Positions 25,533 through 34,950 of a stretch of DNA of 64,000 nt are shown piece by piece. This DNA is from Verrucolacustris sp044348085. Its GTDB lineage: Bacteria > Verrucomicrobiota > Verrucomicrobiia > Methylacidiphilales > Verrucolacustridaceae. Each line of letters opens with the position of its first letter. Position 1 is the first letter of the stretch. The notes beneath the pieces are model-generated. The model saw nothing but the letters and a program-made list of their open reading frames with translations. It had not been told where the DNA came from and made no database searches. The stretch is from assembly GCA_044348085.1 (NCBI GenBank), contig JBIKTM010000004.1, positions 29,043 to 93,042 on the forward strand. Reading direction: 5' to 3'. The position numbers and the translations under genes are program-made.

Positions 25533-26149
25533 GGCTTATTTCCTGTTGCTGCAACATCTGGGGGAAGAAGTGCAGCCGGTGCATTTTGAGCAAGTTGCAT
25601 CGCCCGTATATAGGCAATGATCGCCCAACGATCCTCCACCTCGATGTGGTGGTAAGGCCCCATCTGGCCTTTGCCATGTGTGATTGTGTTGAAGATCTCG
25701 CCGTCCGCCATCTCTCTGTATTTGTCCAAATGATAACTCGCAGCTCCGACAAGCCCATATTGCGATGTGATGCCATTTCCTGCTCCCGTCGCTCCGTGAC
25801 AGACCTGACAGTTGATCTGATACCTTTCTTGCCCTCTTGCAAGCAGCTTCCGATCTACTGTGACAGGAATTCCGGTGCCCCACATATTTCCCATCTTTCC
25901 TGTCAGGCGATACGGTTGATCTGTCGCGATATGAAATGGAATCGTTCCGTAGGGTGGAACCCGATCGACCCTACCCTCGGTGAAAATAGGCGAGGGAGTT
26001 TGTGATTTATATTTTGGCTGGCGATCCATATCAGGAAAAATCTCGATGGGGGTTCGTTGGGTGAAATCCCCACGGAACCCAGCAATTGCCACAATGGCAA
26101 GGCCGATGGCTCCAAAGATTGCGAGAAAGGTGCGAATGAAGCCCTTCAT
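25529..26149 (-). CDS. actE: Alternative complex III monoheme cytochrome c, ActE
   Basis: The 206-residue membrane-anchored cytochrome has an N-terminal helix (TFLAIFGAIGLAIVAIAGF), the ActE-typical stretch IEIFPDMDRQPKYKSQ, GTIPFHI, then RYQINCQVCHGATGAGNG with the CxxCH at about residue 136 and a candidate axial Met in GKGQMGPYHH. ActE passes electrons from ActB/ActA to the acceptor. It is linked to actD and actF by ATGA overlaps. Confidence 0.92.
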   Translation of the reverse strand: MKGFIRTFLAIFGAIGLAIVAIAGFRGDFTQRTPIEIFPDMDRQPKYKSQTPSPIFTEGRVDRVPPYGTIPFHIATDQPYRLTGKMGNMWGTGIPVTVDRKLLARGQERYQINCQVCHGATGAGNGITSQYGLVGAASYHLDKYREMADGEIFNTITHGKGQMGPYHHIEVEDRWAIIAYIRAMQLAQNAPAALLPPDVAATGNKP

Positions 26150-26733
26150 GCGATTCCCTCCGACCGTGCGGGATGAGGATCCTCTTCAGGGTCCTGATAA
26201 ATTTCGGTAATATGAGTTCCGCCCATTCCTTGAAGAAGTTGACGGCTCGCGGTGGGATCGAACTTGGGATCTGTGACCTCTAGAACAAGGAAAAATCCAT
26301 CATCCGTTGCACGCTGGAATCGATCCCAATTAAACACGGGATGGTGAAGACGAGGAAGGAGAGTTAACAGAAGTAGACCCAAAATGGTTCCAAAAGCAGT
26401 CAAGAGGATGGTCAGCTCAAAAAATATTGGTAGGGATGGTTCGAGGGCAAAGTAGGGTTTTCCTTGGACGATGAGTGGATAGTTCAACGCAGAGGTGTAG
26501 TAAATCAGTACAAAGCCTGTGGTAAGTCCGGTAAATCCTCCGATAAGAGAAAAAAGGGAGACGCGGGATCGTTTGAATCCCATCGCATGATCCATTCCGT
26601 GAATCGGAAAAGGGGAGTAGACGTCCCACTTCTTGAATCCATGAGCATAGATCTTTTTCGCGGCCTCCAAGAGAGCGGCTGCTGAAGGGAATTCGGCTCC
26701 CAACCCGAAAAGCGTTTTTGTTGGGTGATTCAT
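26146..26733 (-). CDS. actD: Alternative complex III subunit ActD (DUF3341)
   Basis: A 195-residue protein with two central transmembrane helices (about 57-75 and 95-120). The N-terminus reads LFGLGAEFPSAAALLEAAKKI, then YSPFPIHGMDHAMGFKRS, the DUF3341 signature, and it ends with an ACT-like strand pattern DDGFFLVLEV. ActD anchors the complex next to ActC. Coupled to its neighbours by 4-base overlaps on both sides. Confidence 0.92.
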   Translation of the reverse strand: MNHPTKTLFGLGAEFPSAAALLEAAKKIYAHGFKKWDVYSPFPIHGMDHAMGFKRSRVSLFSLIGGFTGLTTGFVLIYYTSALNYPLIVQGKPYFALEPSLPIFFELTILLTAFGTILGLLLLTLLPRLHHPVFNWDRFQRATDDGFFLVLEVTDPKFDPTASRQLLQGMGGTHITEIYQDPEEDPHPARSEGIA

Positions 26734-28193
26734 GCGTGAACTCGGGTGCTTAAGGATGGGTCTGCGTGCGTGGAGTGGTTTGAGGATGTCGAGTTGTCCT
26801 CAGCGTGGGGATCCGCTTGGGGAGTGATCCCCTTAACTTCAAACATATTGATGATGGGCAGGAACCGAACAAAGAGTAAGAAGAGAAAATTAAACAGCCC
26901 GATCGTGCCGATAAAGAGGGTGATATCGACCCAAGTGGGGGAGAAGTAACCCCAGGAAGAAGGGAGGAAGTCTCGGTGAATGGAAGTGACAATAATTACG
27001 AAACGCTCGAACCACATTCCAGTATTCGGAAACATGACGATCGCAAGAACAACCCACGGATTCTGACGGCAGTACTTGAACCAGAACAGTTGGGGCGCGG
27101 CTACGTTGCAGGTGATCATTGCCCAATACGCCCACCAGTAGGGGCCGAACGCACGGTTCGTGAAAGCATAGATCTCGAATGGGTTTCCACTGTACCAGGC
27201 GATGAAAAACTCCATCGAGTAGGCGTATCCAACGAGAGATCCTGTCAGAAGAATAATTTTGCACATATTGTCGATGTGCTTGTCGGTCACAAGATCATGA
27301 AGCTTATAGATCTCACGAAACGGAATCAGGAGCGTGAGAACCATGGCAAAACCACCAAAGATCGCGCCCGCCACGAAGTAAGGGGGGAAGATTGTCGTAT
27401 GCCAACCTGGCACGATCGATGTAGCAAAATCGAAAGACACAACGCTGTGGACAGAGAGTACGAGCGGAGTCGATATGCCTGCTAAAATTAGGTAAGTTTT
27501 TTCGTAGTGGGTCCAGTGACGATTGGACCCGCGCCAACCCAATGCAAGAAGGCCATAGGCCATTTGACGAAGACGGGTTGTGGCACGATCTCGAAGAGAG
27601 GCAAGATCGGGAATGAGGCCTAGGTACCAGAAAATAAGAGAAACCGTGAAATAGGTAGACACTGCAAAGACGTCCCATAAAAGAGGGCTTCGAAAGTTTT
27701 GCCAGATCGCATTCGCATTCGGGACAGGGGCCAAAAACCAAGCCATCCAGACCCTACCGACGTGAAAGGCGGGGAAGATTCCTGCGCAGATAACGGCAAA
27801 AATTGTCATCGCTTCGGCTGAGCGGTTGATGGAGGTGCGCCACTTTTGGCGCGTAAGAAAGAGGATGGCGGAGATGAGGGTTCCTGCGTGACCGATTCCG
27901 ATCCAGAAAACGAAGTTTGTAATATCCCAAGCCCAGCACACCGGAACATTGAGTCCCCAGACGCCGACTCCTGTGGAGACAAGATAGGTGAGCATTGCCG
28001 GAACTAGGGCGGCCATCGCTCCGAAAGTAATAGTCAGAATCCACCACCACTTGGGGGCGCGTTCTTCGACAATTTGGCAAACGTGTTGAGTGATCCAAGA
28101 AAGCGGTCGATGGTTGGAGACAAGCGGGCGCCTCTCTAAATAGTCAGCAGCCTTAGCGAATGCTGCTTGAGCTGAAGAGTCGGAGGATCTCAT
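26730..28193 (-). CDS. actC: Alternative complex III quinol-binding membrane subunit ActC (NrfD-like)
   Basis: The 487-residue protein has about ten helices. Family landmarks include the cytoplasmic start RRPLVSNHRPLSWITQHVC, VCWAWDITNFVFWIGIGHAGT, AEAMTIFAVICAGIFPAFHVGR and HYEKTYLILAGISTPLVLSVHSVVS, then FFIAWYSGNPFE. ActC forms the quinol site in this complex and may translocate protons. The start overlaps the actB stop by ATGA (28190-28193). Confidence 0.95.
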   Translation of the reverse strand: MRSSDSSAQAAFAKAADYLERRPLVSNHRPLSWITQHVCQIVEERAPKWWWILTITFGAMAALVPAMLTYLVSTGVGVWGLNVPVCWAWDITNFVFWIGIGHAGTLISAILFLTRQKWRTSINRSAEAMTIFAVICAGIFPAFHVGRVWMAWFLAPVPNANAIWQNFRSPLLWDVFAVSTYFTVSLIFWYLGLIPDLASLRDRATTRLRQMAYGLLALGWRGSNRHWTHYEKTYLILAGISTPLVLSVHSVVSFDFATSIVPGWHTTIFPPYFVAGAIFGGFAMVLTLLIPFREIYKLHDLVTDKHIDNMCKIILLTGSLVGYAYSMEFFIAWYSGNPFEIYAFTNRAFGPYWWAYWAMITCNVAAPQLFWFKYCRQNPWVVLAIVMFPNTGMWFERFVIIVTSIHRDFLPSSWGYFSPTWVDITLFIGTIGLFNFLFLLFVRFLPIINMFEVKGITPQADPHAEDNSTSSNHSTHADPSLSTRVHA

Positions 28194-31100
28194 TTGTGTG
28201 TGCCCTCGCTCTTATGGGATGAGGACTCCTGGTTGTTGTGAGTTGTCTCGGCGTGTGACTCCCCGTGACCGTGAGATGTGTTGTAAGAAGTTTTTGCTCC
28301 AGGCATGGCAGGATTCGGGTTCCGGATTCGGCCCAAGTAGGTAAGTCGGGGGCGAACATTTAGATATTCAAGAAGCGAGTAGTTTTGCGGAAGGGCGCGT
28401 TGCTGGGTGACTTCAGAGGATTCGTCTAAAAGATCTCCAAAGACGATCGCTTCGGCTGGGCAAGCCTGTTGGCAGGCGGTTTTCAATGTTCCATTGGGGA
28501 TCTTTAAATCAGCTGAGTCACGGGCACGCACCCTTGCGGTAATCTTTGCATCTTCAATCCTTTGAACGCAGAAGGTGCACTTCTCCATCACCCCTCGCAT
28601 ACGAACTGTCACGTTGGGATTTTTCTGGAGCTTGATCGTCTCCTCCGTTCCCTTGGGTGCCAAAGGTCCCCAATAAAGCTTGTCCAAAGCCCTCTGATTG
28701 TAATCAAAGAAGTTGAATCGGCGGACTTTGTACGGACAGTTGTTCGCGCAGTACCGGGTTCCAATACAACGATTGTATGCCATCACGTTGAGGCCTTCTT
28801 CGTTGTGGACGGTCGCGTTCACAGGACAAACAGTTTCACAGGGAGCATTTTCACACTGCATGCAGGCGATGGGTTGTGAAACGGACTCGGGTGCATCGGG
28901 TTCGCCGGTAAAGTAACGGTCCACACGAATCCAGTGCATTTCTCGGCCTTTCATCACCTGATCTTTTCCAACGATGGGAATATTGTTCTCTGCCGTGCAA
29001 GCGGTGACACACGCATTGCAACCTGTGCAGGTGGACAAATCGACCACCATGGCCCACTGATGTTGGCCATCCAGTTTTGGATTTGGGTAGAAACTTTGAT
29101 TCTTTGGTATGTGAGCGTCCATTCCAACCGTTTTGACCCAAGCTGGATTTTTCTGAAATTCCGATACGGTAGCTTCCCGAACCAGATCCCGGCCTTCCAT
29201 AACCTGATGTTCTTGCGTAACCGCAAGTTCGCGGGTTTTACCGAGTTTTTTCAGTTGGAGACCCGCCCCTTGGTAGTCAGCCATCGAAGTACGAAGAGAA
29301 TAGGCATTGAAGCCAACTCCTTTTGCGACGGATCCTAATTCTTCCTGTCCGTAGCCCAAGGGGAGGCTGACAGCGAAATTTGCATGCCCAGGAACAATCA
29401 ACGCTGCGGCTTCGATCGACCGTCCTGCAAGGGTCGCTTGGACGACATCCGCAACGAGAATTCCTTTTATGACTTCATTCTTAAGCCCAAGGGACTTGGC
29501 AGTGTCTTGCGACATGAGAATCGCGTTGTCCCAAGTCAGTTTCGTCATGGGATCAGGCCACTCCTGCATCCAGCCGTTGTTTGCGTATCGACCATCGTCC
29601 ACTGCGCCCGATTGGATGAAGTTAAACTCAAGGGAGGAGATGTCTTCAGTAGCACTATTTTCTATCTTCGAAAGAAGACCTGCCACTGAGCTAAGATTTG
29701 GCGTGCGAGGGGCAAGGGTTGAGGCGGGACTGGACAGGAAACCTTCCCTTACGAAATCATTCCAAGCCTGATCAAGTTTTTCGCCCGACAGATTTGTGCG
29801 TTGTGCAAATGTGTCCCGAATTAGTCCAGGTCCAATGGGTTTGGTTTGGCCAAGGAGCTTGGAGAGAAGGTCGAGTTGGCTCTGGCCGTCCCATAGTGGC
29901 TGAATCATCGGCTGGATCGACAGGTAGGAACCGTCCGAGCCGAGCGCATCACCCCAAGACTCGAGATAGTGGGTACCTGGAATCGACCACTTGGATTGCT
30001 TCGATGTGGCGTTTGGAAGGTTGGCTAAGTGAATGGTGTTTGGCACAGAAGATTGAAGTGCGGGCCAGTTCAAGTCCGCAGGAGCGTTGTATACGGGATC
30101 CCCTCCCAAGATAATGAGGGTGCGAATTGTCCCGTTTGTGATCTTACCGGCCAGCTGACTTATGTTTGAGGAGTGAATAGATCGACGAGGTTGAACAATG
30201 AGAGTGGAACCAACCGCCCCCAATGTGGCATTCAAAGCAAGAGCGAGAGCTTGCAGGGAAACAGGAAGTCGTCGTCCCACAAGAATGAGTGACTGCTTTC
30301 CATGAGCAACGAGGTCAGCAGCGCACTCGCGAATCCATGCGGGATCTACACCTTCAGGAAGAGGTAGGTCGGGAGATTGGCTGAGAAGAGTATTTAGATC
30401 AGCACTGGGCTTTGCAGTTCGAATTTGTCGGGCAAGTTCCAGGAGGAATGGGCCCACGGAACCCGACCGTAGTCGAAGTCGATGATCTGCCATGGTCCCC
30501 GTGAGGGAGAAGCGCGGCTCCGCGACATAGAGGCGGTTTGTGGAGTCTCCGGGTTTGCGGGTTCTGCGACCAGCGGCAAAGCCACGTGTATCCGAAATAT
30601 CTCCTTCATCTGAACCAAGAAAATCGCAATCCAAAGAAAGAACCGTCGAGGCGGCGGATAGGTTGGGTCGAAATTCTGTGTTATCGCCAAAGACGAGAGA
30701 GGAAGCCTCAAGGTCCCTTCCGGGTGCTAAGGGTTCGTATGTCGCCCAAGTCGCTTGCGGGAACTGTTTTTGAAGTTCAGCACGAAGGCGATCTCGAGTG
30801 GGGGAGAGAAGTTCATCCGCGAGAATTGCTAAGGAGGATCCTGCTGTGGAGGTGGATTCATCGCGAATTCTCGCAATCTCTGCATCCCAATCGGAAGGGG
30901 AGATCTTTTTCCCGGACCGAGTTGGGTGCTGGCGACGAGCCGGATCGTAAAGATCAAGGATAGAGGCTTGAGAGAAATTATCGCTCGCACCCAGACTCAA
31001 CGGGTGGAGAGGATTTCCCTCCATCTTAATGGGTCGACCATCGAATGTCGTTGCGAGGAGCGGGACGGCGCCACGGCGTCTAGGTTGGGCCGTCGCAAAA

Positions 31101-31390
31101 GACATTTTTTTGCCTGGGATAACCCACTCAGGTGATTGGGTGAAGGGAACAAGATGGGCTTCGGGGCGGCGACATCCTGAGAGGCTGAGTCCGGCTAGGG
31201 CAAGCGAGGCGCCCATCAAACGCAAAAAGTTTCTTCGAGAAAGGGGGTCGTTTTCCCACTCCGCTGCGCCTGCTGGAAATTCCCGATGCAGCCACTCTTC
31301 AAAGTCTGGTGTTCGAGAGTATTCGCCCAAACTGCGCCAATAGGTGCGACCATTGGGAGCAGGGGATGGATGAGTTAGGTTGCGTTTCAT
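28190..31390 (-). CDS. actB: Alternative complex III iron-sulfur subunit ActB (molybdopterin oxidoreductase-like)
   Basis: The 1066-residue protein carries a twin-arginine signal near residue 47 (SRRNFLRLMGASLALAG), unusual in lying after a cytoplasmic leader but typical of ActB. A long domain resembles the molybdopterin oxidoreductase fold. The C-terminal ferredoxin domain has CTGCNACVTACTAEN at about residue 762, CMQCENAPCETVCPVNAT, CIGTRYCANNCPYK and CTFCVQRI...ACQQACPAEA, enough for three 4Fe-4S and one 3Fe-4S clusters. The family has lost the molybdenum cofactor. It lies 4 bases after actA and overlaps actC. Confidence 0.95.
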   Translation of the reverse strand: MKRNLTHPSPAPNGRTYWRSLGEYSRTPDFEEWLHREFPAGAAEWENDPLSRRNFLRLMGASLALAGLSLSGCRRPEAHLVPFTQSPEWVIPGKKMSFATAQPRRRGAVPLLATTFDGRPIKMEGNPLHPLSLGASDNFSQASILDLYDPARRQHPTRSGKKISPSDWDAEIARIRDESTSTAGSSLAILADELLSPTRDRLRAELQKQFPQATWATYEPLAPGRDLEASSLVFGDNTEFRPNLSAASTVLSLDCDFLGSDEGDISDTRGFAAGRRTRKPGDSTNRLYVAEPRFSLTGTMADHRLRLRSGSVGPFLLELARQIRTAKPSADLNTLLSQSPDLPLPEGVDPAWIRECAADLVAHGKQSLILVGRRLPVSLQALALALNATLGAVGSTLIVQPRRSIHSSNISQLAGKITNGTIRTLIILGGDPVYNAPADLNWPALQSSVPNTIHLANLPNATSKQSKWSIPGTHYLESWGDALGSDGSYLSIQPMIQPLWDGQSQLDLLSKLLGQTKPIGPGLIRDTFAQRTNLSGEKLDQAWNDFVREGFLSSPASTLAPRTPNLSSVAGLLSKIENSATEDISSLEFNFIQSGAVDDGRYANNGWMQEWPDPMTKLTWDNAILMSQDTAKSLGLKNEVIKGILVADVVQATLAGRSIEAAALIVPGHANFAVSLPLGYGQEELGSVAKGVGFNAYSLRTSMADYQGAGLQLKKLGKTRELAVTQEHQVMEGRDLVREATVSEFQKNPAWVKTVGMDAHIPKNQSFYPNPKLDGQHQWAMVVDLSTCTGCNACVTACTAENNIPIVGKDQVMKGREMHWIRVDRYFTGEPDAPESVSQPIACMQCENAPCETVCPVNATVHNEEGLNVMAYNRCIGTRYCANNCPYKVRRFNFFDYNQRALDKLYWGPLAPKGTEETIKLQKNPNVTVRMRGVMEKCTFCVQRIEDAKITARVRARDSADLKIPNGTLKTACQQACPAEAIVFGDLLDESSEVTQQRALPQNYSLLEYLNVRPRLTYLGRIRNPNPAMPGAKTSYNTSHGHGESHAETTHNNQESSSHKSEGTHK

Positions 31391-31394
31391 GGTT

Positions 31395-32048
31395 TTATCG
31401 ATGGCAACCGCTACAACTTACAGGCGGTTTCACATTCCACTCCTTAACGAATTTTTCTCCGATCTCTCGCTGAGTCGTCCCAGTCGGGGGTTCCCAGTCT
31501 AAATTGGTGACTTGGTCCAGAGGGCGCAGATGATTTTCTGGGGCGCGATGGCATTCCAAACACCAGCCCATGCTGTGTGGTTTCGCGTGATAGACTACTT
31601 CCATATGATTCACATGACCGTGACAAGCCACGCAACTGACGCCTCGGTTCACGTGAACAGCATGGTTGAAGTAAACATAATCGGGGGCCTTGTGAATCCG
31701 AACCCAAGGCACGGGATTTCCGGTTTTCCATGACTCCCGAACTGCACTGAGTTTCGAGCTTTGTGATTTAATTTGGGTGTGACAGTTCATACAAGTTTGC
31801 GTTCCGGGAACATTCGAGTGGGAGGATTTTTCAACACCCGTATGGCAGTAGCGACAATCCATCCCGAGTTGGTTGACGTGAAGAGAGTGATCAAAGGCGG
31901 CGGGTTGGGTGGGTTGGTAACCCACACGAGTATATTTCGGAGTGAAGTAGTAGGACATGCCTGAAACAACACTTACTGCGATGATGGTAAGGCATACAAG
32001 GATCTTGATCGGCAACCAGTTGCTGAAGCGGGGAAATATGTTGGCCAT
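31395..32048 (-). CDS. actA: Alternative complex III pentaheme cytochrome c, ActA
   Basis: The 217-residue protein has one N-terminal helix (IKILVCLTIIAVSVVSGMSYYF) and five CxxCH motifs: CRYCH, CMNCH, CVACH, CLECH and CSGCH, matching ActA. The periplasmic domain includes FDHSLHVNQLGMDCRYCHTG and YVYFNHAVHVNRG, with histidines available as distal ligands. It begins the act operon, divergent from coxB across a 239-base gap that contains a tandem repeat. No clear ribosome site precedes the ATG at 32048. Confidence 0.95.
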   Translation of the reverse strand: MANIFPRFSNWLPIKILVCLTIIAVSVVSGMSYYFTPKYTRVGYQPTQPAAFDHSLHVNQLGMDCRYCHTGVEKSSHSNVPGTQTCMNCHTQIKSQSSKLSAVRESWKTGNPVPWVRIHKAPDYVYFNHAVHVNRGVSCVACHGHVNHMEVVYHAKPHSMGWCLECHRAPENHLRPLDQVTNLDWEPPTGTTQREIGEKFVKEWNVKPPVSCSGCHR

Positions 32049-32134
32049 GTTGGGTTAGGAATAAAATTGCATGGATGCTACCGGATTGCTCGATAGGGGA
32101 AAATGGAGACTCTTTACGCATTCATCAAGGAAGC

Positions 32135-32176
32135 ATTAGAAGTATTAACCAGACGACCTTAACTATTAGAAGTATT
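32135..32176. repeat. Tandem 12-base direct repeat in the act/cox divergent promoter region
   Basis: ATTAGAAGTATT occurs at 32135-32146 and again at 32165-32176, start-to-start distance 30 bases (about three helical turns). The flanks AACC/TACA and AAGC/AACT differ, so the unit is confined to the 12-mer. Placed between two opposed respiratory operons, it could be a pair of binding sites for one regulator. The rest of the gap (32049-32287) is AT-rich and has no gene. Confidence 0.5.
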
Positions 32177-32287
32177 TACATGCCATTTTCCCTCTCATTT
32201 TTAAGTAAAATTTAGGGTGGGCAGGTGGGGGATTGAAAAGTGCTTGGTAGGAGTTGAAATCTATCGAATCCGTTGGAGACTCAACTC

Positions 32288-33157
32288 ATGCCTGCACCTT
32301 TTAAATGCTTCACGAGGGTTATTCTGATTTCATTATTGGCCCTGGTTTCAGCCGCCCATGCTGAGGTTCGCCAGACCAGCGTCTGGTGGTTACCCCGAAA
32401 TGTGAACATGTTTGGCCACGAGATCGACTTCATCTTTTACCTAATCCTTTGGCTCACGGGGGTTACGGCAGTTGCGGTTTTTTCTGTCATGATCTATTTC
32501 CTGGTCAAATATCGTGCCCGGCTAGGGATTCCCGCCATTCACAGTCACGGTAACAATGCGCTTGAGGTGATCTGGACCACCATTCCTGTATTCATCTTCT
32601 TGGCGTTGGCCATTTACGGGAATGAGCAGTGGACCCAAATGCGATTGCGCACTCCTCCTGCCGATGCCCTGCCTGTGGCCGTGGTGGGAGAGCAGTTTGG
32701 GTGGAATGTGCGATACCCTGGACCGGACGGAAAACTAGGGAAGATGGTTGCCTCAAAAGTGGGTAAAGACAATCCCTTCGGTATTGATCCCGCCGATACT
32801 GAAGGGCTAGATGATTTTACGACCTACAATGACATTGTATTTCCACTCAATCGTCCCGTTCGGCTCTATTTGGGGTCCAAAGATGTCATTCATGCGTTTT
32901 ACGTTCCAGAGTTTCGCTTGTATCAAGACATGGTTCCTGGACGCGTGTATGACTTTGTATGGCTGAAGGCTGAGGCGACGGGAAATTTTCAACTCGCCTG
33001 CAACCAGTTGTGTGGGCAGGGCCACTACAAAATGTTCGGAAAGTTGTCTGTTGTTGAGGAGGCGGATTATCAAACTTGGGTCAAGAGCAAGACTCCCACG
33101 CCAACGGCAAGTGTTGAGAAATCGAACCCGGTTCCTGTATCCCTAGTTAAAAAATAA
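32288..33157 (+). CDS. coxB: Cytochrome c oxidase subunit II (CuA)
   Basis: ATG 32288 is preceded by GGAG at 32275-32278 and opens a signal peptide (FKCFTRVILISLLALVSAAHA); an in-frame TTG 15 bases upstream is less likely. The 289-residue protein has two transmembrane helices (about 47-75 and 93-112) and a periplasmic CuA domain: His202 in DVIHAFYVPEFR and the CNQLCGQGHYKM motif (C238, C242, H246, M249). The backbone-ligand position that is usually Glu is Gln240. No heme c is fused, so this is an aa3 rather than caa3 subunit. It is the first gene of the cox operon. Confidence 0.95.
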   Translation: MPAPFKCFTRVILISLLALVSAAHAEVRQTSVWWLPRNVNMFGHEIDFIFYLILWLTGVTAVAVFSVMIYFLVKYRARLGIPAIHSHGNNALEVIWTTIPVFIFLALAIYGNEQWTQMRLRTPPADALPVAVVGEQFGWNVRYPGPDGKLGKMVASKVGKDNPFGIDPADTEGLDDFTTYNDIVFPLNRPVRLYLGSKDVIHAFYVPEFRLYQDMVPGRVYDFVWLKAEATGNFQLACNQLCGQGHYKMFGKLSVVEEADYQTWVKSKTPTPTASVEKSNPVPVSLVKK

Positions 33158-33171
33158 GAGGAGAAAGAAGT

Positions 33172-34950
33172 ATGAGCACAATCGCTGCAACCCACGTAGG
33201 TCAATCCCATGGTCATGTTCATGAAGAAGCCACAGGATGGAAAAAGTATTTGTGGTCGTTGGATCATAAAATTATTGGACTTCAGTACCTCTTTACCTCG
33301 TTGGCCTTTCTTCTGTTGGGTGGGGCGATGGCACTCCTACTGCGTTGGCAGTTGGCTTTCCCGTCCACCCAGGTCATGACGAACGGGGATGTTGGAAACC
33401 CAATCGCACTCCCATTTATCAATCCACAGTTTTACAATGCGCTCTTTACCATGCATGCCACGGTGATGGTGTTTTTGGTGGTCATGCCTCTGCTCATCGG
33501 TGCTTTTGGAAACTATCTCATTCCTCTCAAAATTGGGGCAGGGGATATGGCATTTCCCTTAATCAACGAGTTGTCCTACTGGTTTTTTGTCGCATCTGGA
33601 TTCATTATGTTGGCTGGTTTTTTTGTGGCCGGCGGAGCAGCGGCGGGGGGTTGGACGGCCTATGCGCCCCTAAGTAGCGTCGCTGCTTACAACGGAACAA
33701 AAATGGGGCAGACCCTTTGGGCCGCTGGAATCTTTGTGAACGGCCTGGCGTCGATTATGGGTGCCTTTAATTACATCACAACAATTGTGAACATGAGGGC
33801 GCCTGGGCTGGGGTTTTTCCGCCTACCTCTCACCGTATGGGCTTTATTCATTACCGCATTCCTTCTTCTTCTGGCGGTTCCTGTTCTTTCCGCGGCTGGG
33901 GCCATGCTCATTCTTGATCTGAACTTCGGTACGAGCTTCTTTAATCCTGCCCAAGGGGGGCAACCTTTACTTTGGCAACATCTTTTCTGGTTTTTTGGGC
34001 ATCCTGAGGTCTACATCATGATCCTTCCTGCCATGGGTATGGCGAGTGATGTGCTGAGTATCTTCAGTCGCAAGCCGGTGTTTGGTTACAAGGCGATGGT
34101 TTTTGCGATGATCGCAATTGGGTTTCTCGGATTTATTGTCTGGGGGCACCATATGTTTGTTTCGGGAATGAATCTTGTTCTCTCTGCGGCGTTCGGAGTT
34201 TCGACCATGGTGATCGCAGTTCCTTCTGCCATCAAAACGTTTAACTGGTTGGGAACTCTTTGGGGTGGATCGATTCACTTTACGACCGCCATGCTCAACG
34301 CCTTAGCCTTTGTTGCCATGTTTGTGATCGGTGGATTTTCCGGAATCTTTATGGCCTCGACCCCCGTGAACATCTTTGTTCATCACACCTACTTCATTGT
34401 GGCGCATTTCCACTACGTTCTGTTTGGTGGAAGCATTTTCGCCATTTTTGCCTCTATCTACACTTGGTACCCGAAGATGTTTGGGCGCATGTTGGATGAG
34501 ACACTTGGAAAAATTCACTTCGCCTTAACATTTGTATTTTTCAACCTCTGCTTTTTCCCGATGCACAATGTTGGACTTGGGGGAATGATGCGCAGAATCG
34601 CGGATCCAACAGCGTACGAACACCTTCGTTCACTGCAACCGATTAACCAGTTCATCACTTTTGCAGCGATCGGACTTGGGTTTTCCCAGCTTCTCTTTTT
34701 CTGGAACTTCTTTCGTAGTCTTAAGTACGGAAAGCCAGCTGGGAAAAACCCTTGGCATGCCACGACCTTGGAGTGGACGGTGGACTCTCCTCCAGGACAC
34801 GGAAACTTTGCCACAACACCTAAGGTGTACCGAGGGGCATATGATTACAGCGTCCCGGGTCACCCCAGAGATTACATCATGCAGACAGAGCCTGATTATC
34901 CGGACGCGTCTGCGCCCAAGTCCTCGCCCGCAAAAGTCCCGGTTGGCTAA
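33172..34950 (+). CDS. coxA: Cytochrome c oxidase subunit I, A-type
   Basis: The 592-residue protein follows the ribosome site GAGGAGA before ATG 33172. All metal ligands are present: low-spin heme His95 (FTMHATVM), CuB His277 with the cross-linked Tyr281 (GHPEVYI), His326-His327 (WGHHMF), heme a3 His412 and heme a His414 (VAHFHYVL). Glu279 of the HPEVY motif marks an A1-type proton channel. A His-rich N-terminus (HVGQSHGHVHEE) precedes the first helix. Together with coxB and coxC it forms an aa3-type terminal oxidase. Confidence 0.97.
   Translation: MSTIAATHVGQSHGHVHEEATGWKKYLWSLDHKIIGLQYLFTSLAFLLLGGAMALLLRWQLAFPSTQVMTNGDVGNPIALPFINPQFYNALFTMHATVMVFLVVMPLLIGAFGNYLIPLKIGAGDMAFPLINELSYWFFVASGFIMLAGFFVAGGAAAGGWTAYAPLSSVAAYNGTKMGQTLWAAGIFVNGLASIMGAFNYITTIVNMRAPGLGFFRLPLTVWALFITAFLLLLAVPVLSAAGAMLILDLNFGTSFFNPAQGGQPLLWQHLFWFFGHPEVYIMILPAMGMASDVLSIFSRKPVFGYKAMVFAMIAIGFLGFIVWGHHMFVSGMNLVLSAAFGVSTMVIAVPSAIKTFNWLGTLWGGSIHFTTAMLNALAFVAMFVIGGFSGIFMASTPVNIFVHHTYFIVAHFHYVLFGGSIFAIFASIYTWYPKMFGRMLDETLGKIHFALTFVFFNLCFFPMHNVGLGGMMRRIADPTAYEHLRSLQPINQFITFAAIGLGFSQLLFFWNFFRSLKYGKPAGKNPWHATTLEWTVDSPPGHGNFATTPKVYRGAYDYSVPGHPRDYIMQTEPDYPDASAPKSSPAKVPVG

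Noticed and set aside
25586..27485. Several plus-strand frames of 100-170 codons across the act genes
   Set aside because: They run antisense to actC and actE, which carry clear functional motifs; GC-rich codon structure explains them.
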